A DNA stretch of 64,000 nt, taken from contig JAEZJM010000021.1 of assembly GCA_023415775.1 (NCBI GenBank), forward strand, positions 186,001-250,000, in the 5' to 3' direction. The translations under genes were made by a program, and so were the position numbers. This DNA comes from Bacillota bacterium (lineage in GTDB: Bacteria > Bacillota > Negativicutes > Sporomusales > UBA7701). The notes under the pieces are model-generated. The model made no database searches. It was not told the DNA's origin and worked only from the letters and a program-made list of their open reading frames with translations. The first letter of the stretch is position 1. The number at the start of each line of letters is the position of its first letter. This document shows positions 23,057 to 31,299 of the stretch, in pieces.

Positions 23057-24157
23057 ATGAACAACGACCCTGCTGCGCTGCTCGCCGGCCATCCCCAGGA
23101 GCAGCTTCTGGCAGATATCGGCAGGCACGCCGCCGCAGCCGGCTTTCCGGTCGCGGCCGTGGGCGGGTTTGTCCGCGACCTGCTGCTGGGCATAATAAGT
23201 CAGGACATCGACATCGTCGTCGAAGGCGACGCCATCGCCTGCGCCCGCCTGCTGGCCGGTCGCCTGGGCGGCGCCGTGACCAAAACCTCCCGCTTCGGCA
23301 CCGCCGTCCTGATGGCGGGCGACACCCGCATCGACCTGGCGATGGCCCGGACCGAGCGCTACCCCCACCCCGGCGCGCTGCCGGAAGTCAGCCCCGGCAA
23401 ACTAGCCGACGACCTGTGGCGGCGCGACTTCACCGTCAACGCCATCGCCCTCGGCCTCGGCCCGGACTGCTTCGGCAGTCTGATCGACACCGTAGGGGGG
23501 AGGGAGGACCTCCGCGAAGGATCCATCCGTATCCTCCACCCCGGCAGCTTCAGCGACGACCCTACCCGGATGCTGCGCGCCATCCGCCTTGCGCATCGCT
23601 TGCGTTTTACCCTTGCCGCCGCCACCGCCGATTGCCTGCGGGAAGCCGTCCGCGGCCGTTATTGGCTGACTGTAGGCTCCCACCGCCTTGGCCGGGAAAT
23701 CCGGTTGCTCTTTCGGGAAAACGACTGGCCGGGGCTTTGCCGCAGCCTCGATAACTGGGGGATGTTCAGCCCCCTCTTCGCCACCGCTCTGACGGCCGCG
23801 AAGCTCTCCGCCCTGGAGAGCATCGACGCAGCCGCCGGCTGCCTGGGGCGCTGCGGCCTGGCCTTCGAACGCACGGCGGTCGCTGCCCTGATAATCGGCG
23901 GCCGCGCCGGCTACTGGCTCCAGTGCGAAAGCGAATGCGACCCGCCGGGCAGGCTGTCCGCCATCCGCAAACTGCTCGCCGGGCCGGGCGCAGATGCTTG
24001 CCTGCATGGCGCGCTCACAGATATTCCCCCGGCGATGCTTGCCTATCTATGGATAATATGCCAAAATGAAGAGGAACGGTTACGACTGCAAACATCACTG
24101 GCCGGAATGCACTTGCCCCGTGAGCGGGGCGGCAATTCTCGGCCAGGACACGGCTGA
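23057..24157 (+). CDS. tRNA nucleotidyltransferase / poly(A) polymerase family protein
   Basis: 366 residues. The class II nucleotidyltransferase head is clear: AVGGFVRDLLLG, the catalytic DIDIVVEGDA (Asp pair near residue 51), RRDFTVNAIALGL and EGSIRILHPGSFSDDPTRMLRAIRLAHRL. The C-terminal half (about 200-366) is Ala/Leu/Cys-rich and shows no HD domain or CBS pair. Members add C, CC, A or CCA to tRNA 3' ends, or poly(A). A full CCA-adding enzyme, a partial (CC- or A-adding) enzyme or a poly(A) polymerase are all possible. It stands between lysA and the site-2 protease gene. Confidence 0.8.
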   Translation: MNNDPAALLAGHPQEQLLADIGRHAAAAGFPVAAVGGFVRDLLLGIISQDIDIVVEGDAIACARLLAGRLGGAVTKTSRFGTAVLMAGDTRIDLAMARTERYPHPGALPEVSPGKLADDLWRRDFTVNAIALGLGPDCFGSLIDTVGGREDLREGSIRILHPGSFSDDPTRMLRAIRLAHRLRFTLAAATADCLREAVRGRYWLTVGSHRLGREIRLLFRENDWPGLCRSLDNWGMFSPLFATALTAAKLSALESIDAAAGCLGRCGLAFERTAVAALIIGGRAGYWLQCESECDPPGRLSAIRKLLAGPGADACLHGALTDIPPAMLAYLWIICQNEEERLRLQTSLAGMHLPRERGGNSRPGHG

Positions 24158-24178
24158 GCCGTATAAGGAGGATAATTA

Positions 24179-24799
24179 GTGTTTGGCTTTGACCCCGACA
24201 TGGTATTCCGCATCCCCGCCCTGCTCATAGCCCTCACCGTGCACGAATACGCCCACGCCCGCGCCGCCGTTTCCCTTGGCGACCCTACGCCGCGTTACGC
24301 CGGCCGGTTGACGCTCAACCCCATTCCCCACCTCGACCCCATCGGCCTTATCATGCTGTGGCTGTTCAGCTTCGGCTGGGCCAAGCCCGTCCCCATCAAC
24401 CCCTTCAACCTCAGAAACGGCCGCTGGGGCATCCTGAGCGTCTCGCTGGCCGGACCGGGAGCCAACCTCGCCATGGCGTTCGTCAGCGCCCTCGTTTTCA
24501 GCATCGTCGCCAAGCTGCACCTCGGCAACCCCGAAATATTCAAGGTAATCCAGTGGACCTTCACCTACAATCTTATCCTGGCGGTCTTCAACCTCATTCC
24601 CGTGCCGCCGCTGGACGGCTCGCAGATAATCTCCAGCTTTCTGCCGCCGCGCCAGGCCGACGCCTTCGAACGCATCGCCCCCTACGGGCCCTTCATCCTC
24701 ATGGCGCTCGTCTACCTCAAAATCATCGGCGCGGTCATCTACCCCGTCCAAGCCTTCCTCAGCAGTGTCATTACCGCCATCGTAGCGTTTATCGTATAG
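24179..24799 (+). CDS. Site-2 protease family membrane metallopeptidase (M50)
   Basis: 206 residues from GTG 24179 (AAGGAGGATAATTA just upstream). The zinc motif HExxH appears as LTVHEYAHARAA (about residues 20-28), and the third ligand as the LD in PVPPLDGSQI (about residue 145). Four to six hydrophobic segments are present, with NPIPHLDPIGLIMLWLFSFGWAKPVPINP typical of the YwhC/Rip subgroup. There is no PDZ domain. Substrate unknown. It comes 16 bp before trpS. Confidence 0.9.
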   Translation: MFGFDPDMVFRIPALLIALTVHEYAHARAAVSLGDPTPRYAGRLTLNPIPHLDPIGLIMLWLFSFGWAKPVPINPFNLRNGRWGILSVSLAGPGANLAMAFVSALVFSIVAKLHLGNPEIFKVIQWTFTYNLILAVFNLIPVPPLDGSQIISSFLPPRQADAFERIAPYGPFILMALVYLKIIGAVIYPVQAFLSSVITAIVAFIV

Positions 24800-24815
24800 G
24801 AGGAACTAAGAAACC

Positions 24816-25802
24816 ATGAGCAAAGGTCGTATCTTCAGCGGCATGCAGCCGTCCGGCAAATTCCACCTCGGCAACTACCTCGGGGCATTGGAAAACTGGG
24901 TAAAACTCCAGTACGACTACGACTGCGTCTTCAGCATCGTCGACTGGCACGCCCTCACCTCGATGTACGAGGACACCAGCAAAATCCCCGAATACATACA
25001 CGAAATGGCCCTCGACTGGCTCAGCGGCGGCCTCGACCCCGAGCGCAACATCATCTTCGTCCAGTCCCACGTCAAAGAACACGCCGAACTCCACCTGCTG
25101 CTCTCCATGATGACTCCGCTATCCTGGCTGGAGAGGGTGCCCAGCTATAAGGACAAGCTCCAGCAGCTCGGCGCGATGGGCAAAGAGATCAACACCTACG
25201 GCTTCCTCGGCTATCCGGAACTTATGACCGCCGACATTATCCTCTACAAAGCCGACACCGTGCCCGTCGGCGAAGACCAGATCCCCCACGTCGAACTCTC
25301 GCGGGAAATCGTCCGCCGCTTCAACGGTATGTACGGTCCTGTCTTTCCCGAGCCGATGCACAAACTCAGCCAAGCGTCCGTGCTGCCCGGCATCGACGGC
25401 CGCAAGATGAGCAAATCCTATGGCAACGAGATACCCTATGCCGCACCCCCGGAAGAACTCAAAGCCAGGGTGAGGATGATGATCACCGATCCGCAGCGTG
25501 TCAAGAAAACAGACGCCGGCGACCCCGCCGTCTGTACCGTCTACACCTTCCACAAACTCTTCAACAAAGAAGAACTCGAAGACATTGGCGGCAAATGCCG
25601 CACCGCCTGCATCGGCTGCGTCGACTGCAAAAAACTCCTTGCCGAGCGGATGTCCGCCAGCCTGGCCGATATCCATGCCCGGCGGTCCGCCCTCGAAGCC
25701 AACCCGGGCCGGGTCAGGGAAATCCTTGTCCACGGCGCCGAACGGGCTCGCAAGGTCGCCGCCGCCACCATGGAGGAAGTCCGCGCCGCCATGCGGCTGT
25801 AA
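24816..25802 (+). CDS. trpS: Tryptophanyl-tRNA synthetase
   Basis: 328 residues, class I. The HIGH-like HLGN lies at residues 17-20 in SGMQPSGKFHLGNYLGAL and the KMSKS loop around residue 195 (GIDGRKMSKSYGN). VPVGEDQIPHVELSREI is the tryptophan/ATP-site segment. It charges tRNA-Trp. AGGAGG precedes the ATG. It lies between the M50 protease and scpA, a common Firmicutes arrangement. Confidence 0.97.
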   Translation: MSKGRIFSGMQPSGKFHLGNYLGALENWVKLQYDYDCVFSIVDWHALTSMYEDTSKIPEYIHEMALDWLSGGLDPERNIIFVQSHVKEHAELHLLLSMMTPLSWLERVPSYKDKLQQLGAMGKEINTYGFLGYPELMTADIILYKADTVPVGEDQIPHVELSREIVRRFNGMYGPVFPEPMHKLSQASVLPGIDGRKMSKSYGNEIPYAAPPEELKARVRMMITDPQRVKKTDAGDPAVCTVYTFHKLFNKEELEDIGGKCRTACIGCVDCKKLLAERMSASLADIHARRSALEANPGRVREILVHGAERARKVAAATMEEVRAAMRL

Positions 25803-25805
25803 ACC

Positions 25806-26528
25806 ATGAGCACCGCCGAATACAAGGTCAGGCTCGAAGCCTTCGAAGGCCCGCTGGCGCTGCTCATGCACCTCATCGACAAAAACCAGGTCGATATATA
25901 CGACATCCCCATCGCCGTCGTCACCGAACAATACCTCGACTACATCCGGGCCATGGAACACTTCAACATCGACGTCGCCAGCGAATTCCTCGTCATGGCC
26001 GCCACCCTGCTGCAGATAAAATCGCGCATGCTCCTTCCCAAACCGCCGGCCGCCGAGCAACTGGCCGAAGAGGTAGACCCGCGCCAGGAACTCGTGCAGC
26101 GGCTGCTGGAATACAGGCGATTCAAACAGGCCGCCGCCGACCTCGAAGAAATGCTGCGCAAGCGCGAACAGTTCATCGCCCGGCCGCCCGGCTACTTCGC
26201 CACCAAGATCGTCCTACCCGAGGGCCTCAAGATCGACGACCTCATCGAAGCCTTCGCCGCCGTTTGGGAAAGCGCCGTCGACGAATTTGCCTTCATCGCC
26301 CGCGAGGAAATCAGCGTCCAGGACAAAATGCAGGACATCCTCCTGCTCCTCCGCAAACAGGGCGGCCGGCTGGAATTCGCCCAAACCATCATCCGCAGCG
26401 GTTCCCGCACCGAAATGGTGACAGCCTTCCTGGCGCTCTTGGAACTCATCCGCCTCAAACGCATCCATATCGAACAGGAACGGAGCTTCGGCCCCATCTA
26501 CCTTAGCTTGGGAGAGGTCGTGCACTGA
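25806..26528 (+). CDS. scpA: Segregation and condensation protein A
   Basis: 240 residues from ATG 25806, 3 bp after trpS. The kleisin N-terminal domain (YKVRLEAFEGPLALLMHLIDKNQVDIYDIPI), the LVMAATLLQIKSRMLLPK segment and a C-terminal winged helix are present. ScpA bridges the SMC heads with ScpB for chromosome condensation. It overlaps the scpB start by one base (TGATG). Confidence 0.96.
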   Translation: MSTAEYKVRLEAFEGPLALLMHLIDKNQVDIYDIPIAVVTEQYLDYIRAMEHFNIDVASEFLVMAATLLQIKSRMLLPKPPAAEQLAEEVDPRQELVQRLLEYRRFKQAAADLEEMLRKREQFIARPPGYFATKIVLPEGLKIDDLIEAFAAVWESAVDEFAFIAREEISVQDKMQDILLLLRKQGGRLEFAQTIIRSGSRTEMVTAFLALLELIRLKRIHIEQERSFGPIYLSLGEVVH

Positions 26529-27076
26529 TGTTTTACGGACACCTCAAGGGCCACGTCGAAGCCCTGCTGTTTGCGAGTGGCAACCCCGTCGCTGCCGACA
26601 AGCTTGCTCAGATCCTCGAAATCGACGCCGAAAACGTCGCCGCGCTCGTCGCCGAACTCAAACAAGACATGGTCGTCGCCGACCGCGGGCTGACCATCCT
26701 CGACGTCGCCGGCGGTTACCAGTTGTGCAGCAAACCGGAGCTTGCACCTATCATCGACAAGCTTGTCGAAGTGCAGGAAGCCCGCATGTCGCTGGCTGCC
26801 ATGGAAACGCTGGCCATCATCGCCTTCAAGCAGCCGGTCACCAAGCTCGAAATCGAACACATCCGCGGCGTAAAGGTCGACGGCGTCGTCACTACCCTCG
26901 CCGAGCGGGGTCTCATCAAAGAAGTCGGCCGCAAGGAAGCCATCGGCCGGCCGATACTCTACGGCACCACCGACGACTTCCTCAAATGCTTCGGCCTCGC
27001 CAGCCTCGACGACCTTCCCGACCTGGCCGAACTGCTCAATGTCGACCCCCCCGAACTCCCGGAAGCCGATGAATAA
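26528..27076 (+). CDS. scpB: Segregation and condensation protein B
   Basis: 182 residues, two winged-helix domains. VEALLFASGNPVAADKLAQIL starts the first, and MAAMETLAIIAFKQPVTKLEIEHIRGVKVDG followed by GRPILYGTTDDFLKCFGL forms the conserved second domain. It dimerises on ScpA in the SMC-ScpAB complex. Translationally coupled to scpA; a terminator follows. Confidence 0.96.
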   Translation: MFYGHLKGHVEALLFASGNPVAADKLAQILEIDAENVAALVAELKQDMVVADRGLTILDVAGGYQLCSKPELAPIIDKLVEVQEARMSLAAMETLAIIAFKQPVTKLEIEHIRGVKVDGVVTTLAERGLIKEVGRKEAIGRPILYGTTDDFLKCFGLASLDDLPDLAELLNVDPPELPEADE

Positions 27077-27085
27077 ACTTACCCG

Positions 27086-27111
27086 GCCCGCGCATGCGGG
27101 CGGTTTTTTTT
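27086..27111 (+). terminator. Intrinsic terminator after scpB
   Basis: GCCCGC (27086-27091) and GCGGGC (27096-27101) form a stem with a GCAT loop, followed by GG and eight T. Confidence 0.85.
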
Positions 27112-27150
27112 GCCATAATATTACTATCCGAGCGGGGAGGGGGGGAGAGC

Positions 27151-27846
27151 ATGGAGACTTGGCTGGCGGTATGGCTGGCGACGACACTGCTTGTCCTTGC
27201 CATGGCCCGGATGAAGCTGTTCATCAGCCTGTCCTATCGCCGGCAGGGCAAAGACGACCGCCTCGACATCGATGTCTACGCCCTCAAAAAACTCATCAGC
27301 TACCACCTCGAAGTTCCCCTCGTGCGCCTCGTGCGCCGCGGCGGGCTGCCGTGGCCGGAATCGGTCGTCGACACCCCCCGCGGTCAGACCGAAACGCGCG
27401 CCGGCGCAGAGCAGCGCTTTGTCCGCGACACCTGGAGAATATTCCGCCACCATCCCCGCCACTGGCGCTATCTGATGAAACAATTCCGTTATTACACCCG
27501 GATATACAAGCGACTGGCAGCGAGCACTCTCGCCCTGGTGGCCTGCGAAAAACTCTCCTGGCGGACCGGCCTTGGCATGGGCGACGCCGCCCTCACCGGC
27601 ATAACCGCCGGCCTGCTGTGGACGTTCAAAGCCCAGACCTACGCCTACATGCAGCGCCGGCTGAAAAGCGTCGCCCGGCCGGCTTTCCGGGTTTCGCCGC
27701 ATTACGCCAGGGCAGACGTCGAAATCGAACTCGAGTGTATATTCAGCATCACGCTGGGCAATGTTATTAACGCGATAGCGACAGCCATCCAGCATCTGGG
27801 AAGGGGGAACGACAGGCAGTGGAAGAACACCCGATCCAAAGTCTGA
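27151..27846 (+). CDS. DUF2953 membrane-associated protein (YtfI-like)
   Basis: 231 residues from ATG 27151 (GGGGGAGAG upstream). An N-terminal hydrophobic segment (METWLAVWLATTLLVLAMARM) is followed by a basic, Tyr/Arg-rich domain containing YALKKLISYHLEVPLVRLVRR. A C-terminal GMGDAALTGITAGLLWTFK and RPAFRVSPHYARADVEIELECIFSITLGNVI are typical of DUF2953. The Bacillus homologue YtfI is co-transcribed with ytfJ in the forespore; here the 3' end overlaps the ytfJ/gerW start by 28 bp. Biochemical role unknown. Confidence 0.85.
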   Translation: METWLAVWLATTLLVLAMARMKLFISLSYRRQGKDDRLDIDVYALKKLISYHLEVPLVRLVRRGGLPWPESVVDTPRGQTETRAGAEQRFVRDTWRIFRHHPRHWRYLMKQFRYYTRIYKRLAASTLALVACEKLSWRTGLGMGDAALTGITAGLLWTFKAQTYAYMQRRLKSVARPAFRVSPHYARADVEIELECIFSITLGNVINAIATAIQHLGRGNDRQWKNTRSKV

Positions 27847-28268
27847 TGAAAACGGCTATGGAAAGCATCAAAGGGATGGTTGACGTCAACACCATCGTCG
27901 GCGACGCCGTGGAAACGGCCGACGGCACCGTCATCATCCCGATTTCGCGCGTCACATTCGGCTTCGCCGCAGGCGGCGGCGATTTCGAAACCGAGGAGGC
28001 CGTCCACCATGACGGGCATCCCTTCGGCGGCGGCAGCGGCGCCGGCGTCAGCGTCAAACCCGTAGGCTTCCTCGTATGCTCGCCGGTCAACGGCATAAGA
28101 TTCATGCCGGTGGAAGGCAATCAAATCTACGACCGGCTTATCGACATGATCCCGCAGGCCCTCACGAAGATACAGGAAATCATGCGCGACCGCGACGTGC
28201 AGGATGAGTTCGACGAGCTTGCCGAGACGGCCGAAACCCAAGGTACAAACCATCAGCCAAGTATGTAG
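27819..28268 (+). CDS. gerW: GerW/YtfJ family spore protein
   Basis: 149 residues from GTG 27819, inside the end of the DUF2953 gene. Typical segments are MKTAMESIKGMVDVNTIVGDAVET, GTVIIPISRVTFGFAAGGGDF, GGGSGAGVSVKPVGFLV and IRFMPVEG. In Bacillus YtfJ (GerW) is a forespore protein needed for L-alanine germination. A long glycine-rich central part is normal for the family. A copy of the intergenic repeat begins 3 bp after the stop. Confidence 0.93.
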   Translation: MEEHPIQSLMKTAMESIKGMVDVNTIVGDAVETADGTVIIPISRVTFGFAAGGGDFETEEAVHHDGHPFGGGSGAGVSVKPVGFLVCSPVNGIRFMPVEGNQIYDRLIDMIPQALTKIQEIMRDRDVQDEFDELAETAETQGTNHQPSM

Positions 28269-28270
28269 GC

Positions 28271-28387
28271 GAACCGTTGATGGCCTCATCTGCTGTGTTG
28301 CCCCTGTGGGCGCTTGCTAGCGTACGTCCGAGTACGCGCCGCTGCACGTCCTCGAGGCGCATTGCATCTGAAGGCCCTGAACGGTCC
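28271..28387 (+). repeat. Intergenic hairpin repeat, copy A (divergent)
   Basis: About 117 bp. The outer arms are ACCGTTGATGGCCTCATCTGC (28273 on) and the complement of GCATCTGAAGGCCCTGAACGGT. The centre has GCGTAC-GTCCGA-GTACGC. It shares CGCTTGCTagCGTAC, CCGAGTACGCG and TTGCATCTG with copies B-D, but its middle (TGTGTTGCCCCTGTGGG) has diverged. It starts 3 bp after the gerW stop. Confidence 0.75.
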
Positions 28388-28439
28388 GCGCACAATCCCC
28401 CTTTAGAATGACCGATTATTCATCCCTAACCTCCCATTC

Positions 28440-28469
28440 AAAAACCCGCACATACCTGTGCGGGTTTTT
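28440..28469. terminator. Bidirectional terminator
   Basis: AAAAACCCGCACA and TGTGCGGGTTTTT form a 12-13 bp stem around a 4-nt loop. It lies between gerW and the convergent small gene at 28489. Confidence 0.9.
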
Positions 28470-28488
28470 CGCATATACATCTACTGCC

Positions 28489-28677
28489 TCAGTGCAAGTT
28501 GGCCAGTTTATCCTTGATCTGGGTGGCGTGCAAAGCTTCCGCTTCGGCAAAATGCCGGTACAGCTTCGCGACATCGGGGTTGCCGATCTGCTCGGCAAAA
28601 GTCTGATAGTCCCGCACCAATTCCTGTTTCTGGGTCAAAGTCGTGCGCAAGGCCGTCTTGACGTCAAGCACTTCCAT
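28489..28677 (-). CDS. Small helical ferritin-like protein
   Basis: 62 residues; the ATG (28675-28677 on the minus strand) has a near-ideal AAGGAGGTGAAAGC ribosome site. The product is almost entirely helical. The second half, DYQTFAEQIGNPDVAKLYRHFAEAEALHATQI, has the Glu-x-x-His spacing (EALH) of a rubrerythrin/ferritin-like half-bundle, so it may dimerise into a four-helix bundle. Metal binding is not demonstrated. It is convergent with gerW and divergent from dacB. No named family recognised. Confidence 0.7.
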   Translation of the reverse strand: MEVLDVKTALRTTLTQKQELVRDYQTFAEQIGNPDVAKLYRHFAEAEALHATQIKDKLANLH

Positions 28678-28740
28678 GCTTTCACCTCCTTAAACTGGTT
28701 TTATTATGTCCTCGGCGCAGCGCAAAAATGTATGACGGCT

Positions 28741-28769
28741 TTGACGTACGGGGAAAACATAGTTATAAT
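28741..28769 (+). promoter_or_regulatory. Sigma-A-type promoter of dacB
   Basis: TTGACG (28741-28746), a 17-nt spacer and TATAAT (28764-28769). The dacB start lies 38 bp downstream. Confidence 0.75.
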
Positions 28770-28806
28770 AGTTATTGGTCTGTGATTATTAACTGGAGAG
28801 GTTTAC

Positions 28807-29949
28807 ATGAAAAAAACGGCGTTTGCCACGCTGATTCTATTTATACTCCTCATGCCCCGCACGGCTTGGGGCGCTCCGACGGAACCCACCCTGACAGCCA
28901 AATCGGCTATCGTCATCGAAGCCACCACCGGCAGGATTATCTTCGCCAAAGGGGCCTCCGACCGGCGGCCGCCCGCCAGCACGACGAAAATGATGACCCT
29001 CATCGTCGCCCTGGAGCACGGCAACCTCAACGACCTCGTCACCACCAGCCCGGGCGCGGCGGCCACCGAAGGCTCGTCGATGTGGCTCGCCCCCGGCGAG
29101 CAGCTCAAACTGGGCGACCTGCTCTACGGCATGATGCTCGTTTCCGGCAACGACGCCACCGTCGCCGTCGCCGAGCACATCTCGGGCTCGATGGACAAAT
29201 TCGCCCGCCTCATGACCGAAAAAGCCCGCGCCATTGGCGCTCTGAACACCAACTTCACCAACTCCAGCGGCCTGCCTGGGCCGCAGCACTACTCGACCGC
29301 CAGCGACCTCGCCCGCATCGCCGCCTACGGCTACAAGAACCCGCTCTTTTCCAGGATCGTCGGCACCAGACACGCCGTCGTCCCCTGGCCGGGCAAAAAC
29401 CATGACCGCGACCTCTACAACGAAAACAAGCTCCTCTGGCAATACGAGGGCGGCAACGGCGTCAAGACCGGTTTCACCGAGGAAGCCGGCCGCTGCCTGG
29501 TATCGGGCGCGAAGCGCAACGACATCCAGCTCGTGGCCGTCGTTCTCGACGGCGACCGCATGTGGGAAGACTCCATCAAACTGCTAGACTACGGTTTCAG
29601 CCGCCTGCAGCCGGTCAAGATGTTCAGCCAGGGCGACATCATGAAAACGGTGCGAGTGGTCGACGGCAAAAGTGAGCAAATCAAGCTCATCGCCGCCAGA
29701 ACCTTGTCCGTGCCCGCCGCTCAGGGCGACCGTGAGGGCTTCACGACGGTGATCGAAGCCCCCGACCGCGTCGACGCCCCGGTAAACGCCGGGCAGAAGC
29801 TCGGCACGGTCAAGACCTTTTACCGCAACACCGAAATAGCGTCCGTCGACCTGCTGGCCGCCGAGCAGGCCGAGCGTAAGTCGTTTTTCAGCCTCATATG
29901 GGGGTCGTTGTGGAGTTTCTTCACCTTCATCGTGAAAAACCTAGCCTAA
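28807..29949 (+). CDS. dacB: D-alanyl-D-alanine carboxypeptidase DacB (PBP5*)
   Basis: 380 residues with a signal peptide ending near GAPTE (about residue 22). S11 peptidase motifs: SxxK in PPASTTKMMTLIV, SxN in LVSGNDATVAV and KTG in GVKTGFTEEAG. The PBP5-type C-terminal domain and a hydrophobic/amphipathic end (FFSLIWGSLWSFFTFIV) follow. In Bacillus dacB-spmA-spmB form an operon for cortex cross-linking in the mother cell; the same order here supports the symbol. It is paralogous to dacF at 11934. Confidence 0.92.
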   Translation: MKKTAFATLILFILLMPRTAWGAPTEPTLTAKSAIVIEATTGRIIFAKGASDRRPPASTTKMMTLIVALEHGNLNDLVTTSPGAAATEGSSMWLAPGEQLKLGDLLYGMMLVSGNDATVAVAEHISGSMDKFARLMTEKARAIGALNTNFTNSSGLPGPQHYSTASDLARIAAYGYKNPLFSRIVGTRHAVVPWPGKNHDRDLYNENKLLWQYEGGNGVKTGFTEEAGRCLVSGAKRNDIQLVAVVLDGDRMWEDSIKLLDYGFSRLQPVKMFSQGDIMKTVRVVDGKSEQIKLIAARTLSVPAAQGDREGFTTVIEAPDRVDAPVNAGQKLGTVKTFYRNTEIASVDLLAAEQAERKSFFSLIWGSLWSFFTFIVKNLA

Positions 29950-29962
29950 TACATCCGCGCAC

Positions 29963-29990
29963 AAGCCGCCGCGAGGCGGCTTTCTCATTT
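29963..29990 (+). terminator. Hairpin after dacB
   Basis: AAGCCGCC (29963-29970) and GGCGGCTT (29975-29982) form a perfect 8-bp stem with a GCGA loop. The T-run is interrupted (TCTCATTT), so termination may be partial and allow some read-through into spmA. Confidence 0.6.
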
Positions 29991-30045
29991 CCCGTTCTAG
30001 CCGGCCGGATTCGCTCATACCTTCCACATAAGGAGGGGAGGGTAT

Positions 30046-30636
30046 ATGATAAACCTCATCTGGCTGCTGCTTTTGGCCGGCGGGATAATTTACGCCGGGC
30101 TGACGGGCAGAATCGAATTGGTCACCCCCAGCGCCATTACCGCCGCGGAAAACGCGGTGACCCTGGCATTTAAACTCACCGGCGTGATGTGTCTGTGGCT
30201 GGGGATGATGAAAATAGCCGAAAGGGCGGGGTTGGTGCGGCTTATGTCCTTCATCATCGGCCCCTTTATCCGCCGGATTTTTCCCAGCGTCCCGCCAGGC
30301 CACCCGGCCATGGGAGCGATCGTCATAACGGTAAGCGCCAACATGCTGGGGCTGGGCAACGCCGCCACGCCGCTAGGGATTAAGGCAATGCAGGAACTGC
30401 AAAAGCTCAGCCGCGACCGCGAGACAGCCACGCCGGCGATGTGCACATTGCTGGCGCTGTGCACCACCGGCGTCACCCTCGTCCCGGCCACCGTCATCGC
30501 CCTCAGAGCCGCCGCCGGTTCCGCCGATCCGGCGGAAATCGTCGGCGCCACGCTGGCGGTGAGCTTCACCGCCGCGGCGGCCGCTCTCGTCGTGGACCGG
30601 ATCTGCCGGGCGGTGTATAGCGGCCGGGGGTGGTAA
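30046..30636 (+). CDS. spmA: Spore maturation protein A
   Basis: 196 residues, nucleoside-recognition (Gate) membrane family. MINLIWLLLLAGGIIYAGLTGR starts the protein. LTGVMCLWLGMMKIAERAGLV, GHPAMGAIVITVSANMLGLGNAATPLGIKAM and the ALCTTGVTLVPATVIALR segment are typical. SpmA and SpmB affect spore core dehydration. GGAGGGGAGG lies before the ATG; spmB follows after 4 bp. Confidence 0.95.
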   Translation: MINLIWLLLLAGGIIYAGLTGRIELVTPSAITAAENAVTLAFKLTGVMCLWLGMMKIAERAGLVRLMSFIIGPFIRRIFPSVPPGHPAMGAIVITVSANMLGLGNAATPLGIKAMQELQKLSRDRETATPAMCTLLALCTTGVTLVPATVIALRAAAGSADPAEIVGATLAVSFTAAAAALVVDRICRAVYSGRGW

Positions 30637-30640
30637 CGCC

Positions 30641-31180
30641 GTGGTCGCCTTCATCTGCGAACTGCTCTCCGATTGGGCCATCCCGCTTGTGCTCCTCCTC
30701 ATCCCTCTGGCCGGCTACCTCCGGCGGGTCAGGGTATACGAAGCCTTCGTCGAAGGGGCGTCCGAAGGCTTCCAGACCGCCGTGCGGATAATGCCCTTTC
30801 TGGTGGCGATGCTCGTGGCCGTCGGCGTCTTCCGCTCCTCGGGCGCGCTCGACGACTGCGTCGCCGCGCTTAAGCCGCTCCTGTCGCTTGTCGGCGTCCC
30901 GCCCGAGCTCGTGCCGCTCGCAGTCATGCGCCCCCTGTCGGGCACCGGCGCCCTCGGCATGACAACCGAACTTCTCGCCAGCGAGGGGCCCGACTCGCTC
31001 GTCGGCCGGATGGCCTCCACCATCCTTGGCAGCACCGACACCACCTTCTACATCCTCACCGTCTACTTCGGCGCCGCCGGCATCCGCAATCCCCGCTACG
31101 CGGTCATCGTCGGCTTGGCCGGCGACATTACGGGCTTTTTCATGTCAATATACATCTGCAGAATGCTGTTTATCCCATAA
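30641..31180 (+). CDS. spmB: Spore maturation protein B
   Basis: 179 residues from GTG 30641. The Gate-domain pattern YEAFVEGASEGFQTAVRIMPFLVAMLVAVG, LAVMRPLSGTGALGM and STILGSTDTTFYILTVYFGAAG identifies SpmB, partner of SpmA in the inner membrane. The last segment GDITGFFMSIYICRMLF is a membrane helix. Followed by a terminator. Confidence 0.96.
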   Translation: MVAFICELLSDWAIPLVLLLIPLAGYLRRVRVYEAFVEGASEGFQTAVRIMPFLVAMLVAVGVFRSSGALDDCVAALKPLLSLVGVPPELVPLAVMRPLSGTGALGMTTELLASEGPDSLVGRMASTILGSTDTTFYILTVYFGAAGIRNPRYAVIVGLAGDITGFFMSIYICRMLFIP

Positions 31181-31187
31181 TTGTCTC

Positions 31188-31225
31188 GGTTGCCGATAAA
31201 ACCCGTATCGGCAACCTTCCTTTTT
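31188..31225 (+). terminator. Intrinsic terminator of the dacB-spmAB unit
   Basis: A perfect 10-bp stem (31188-31197 with 31207-31216) is followed by TTCCTTTTT. Confidence 0.85.
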
Positions 31226-31299
31226 GCCCCCCTGCAGTGGCACATCCGCCGTCCGGGAATACACTGTAATGTGAAAACGAAGAAAATGGGGGGACTGCG

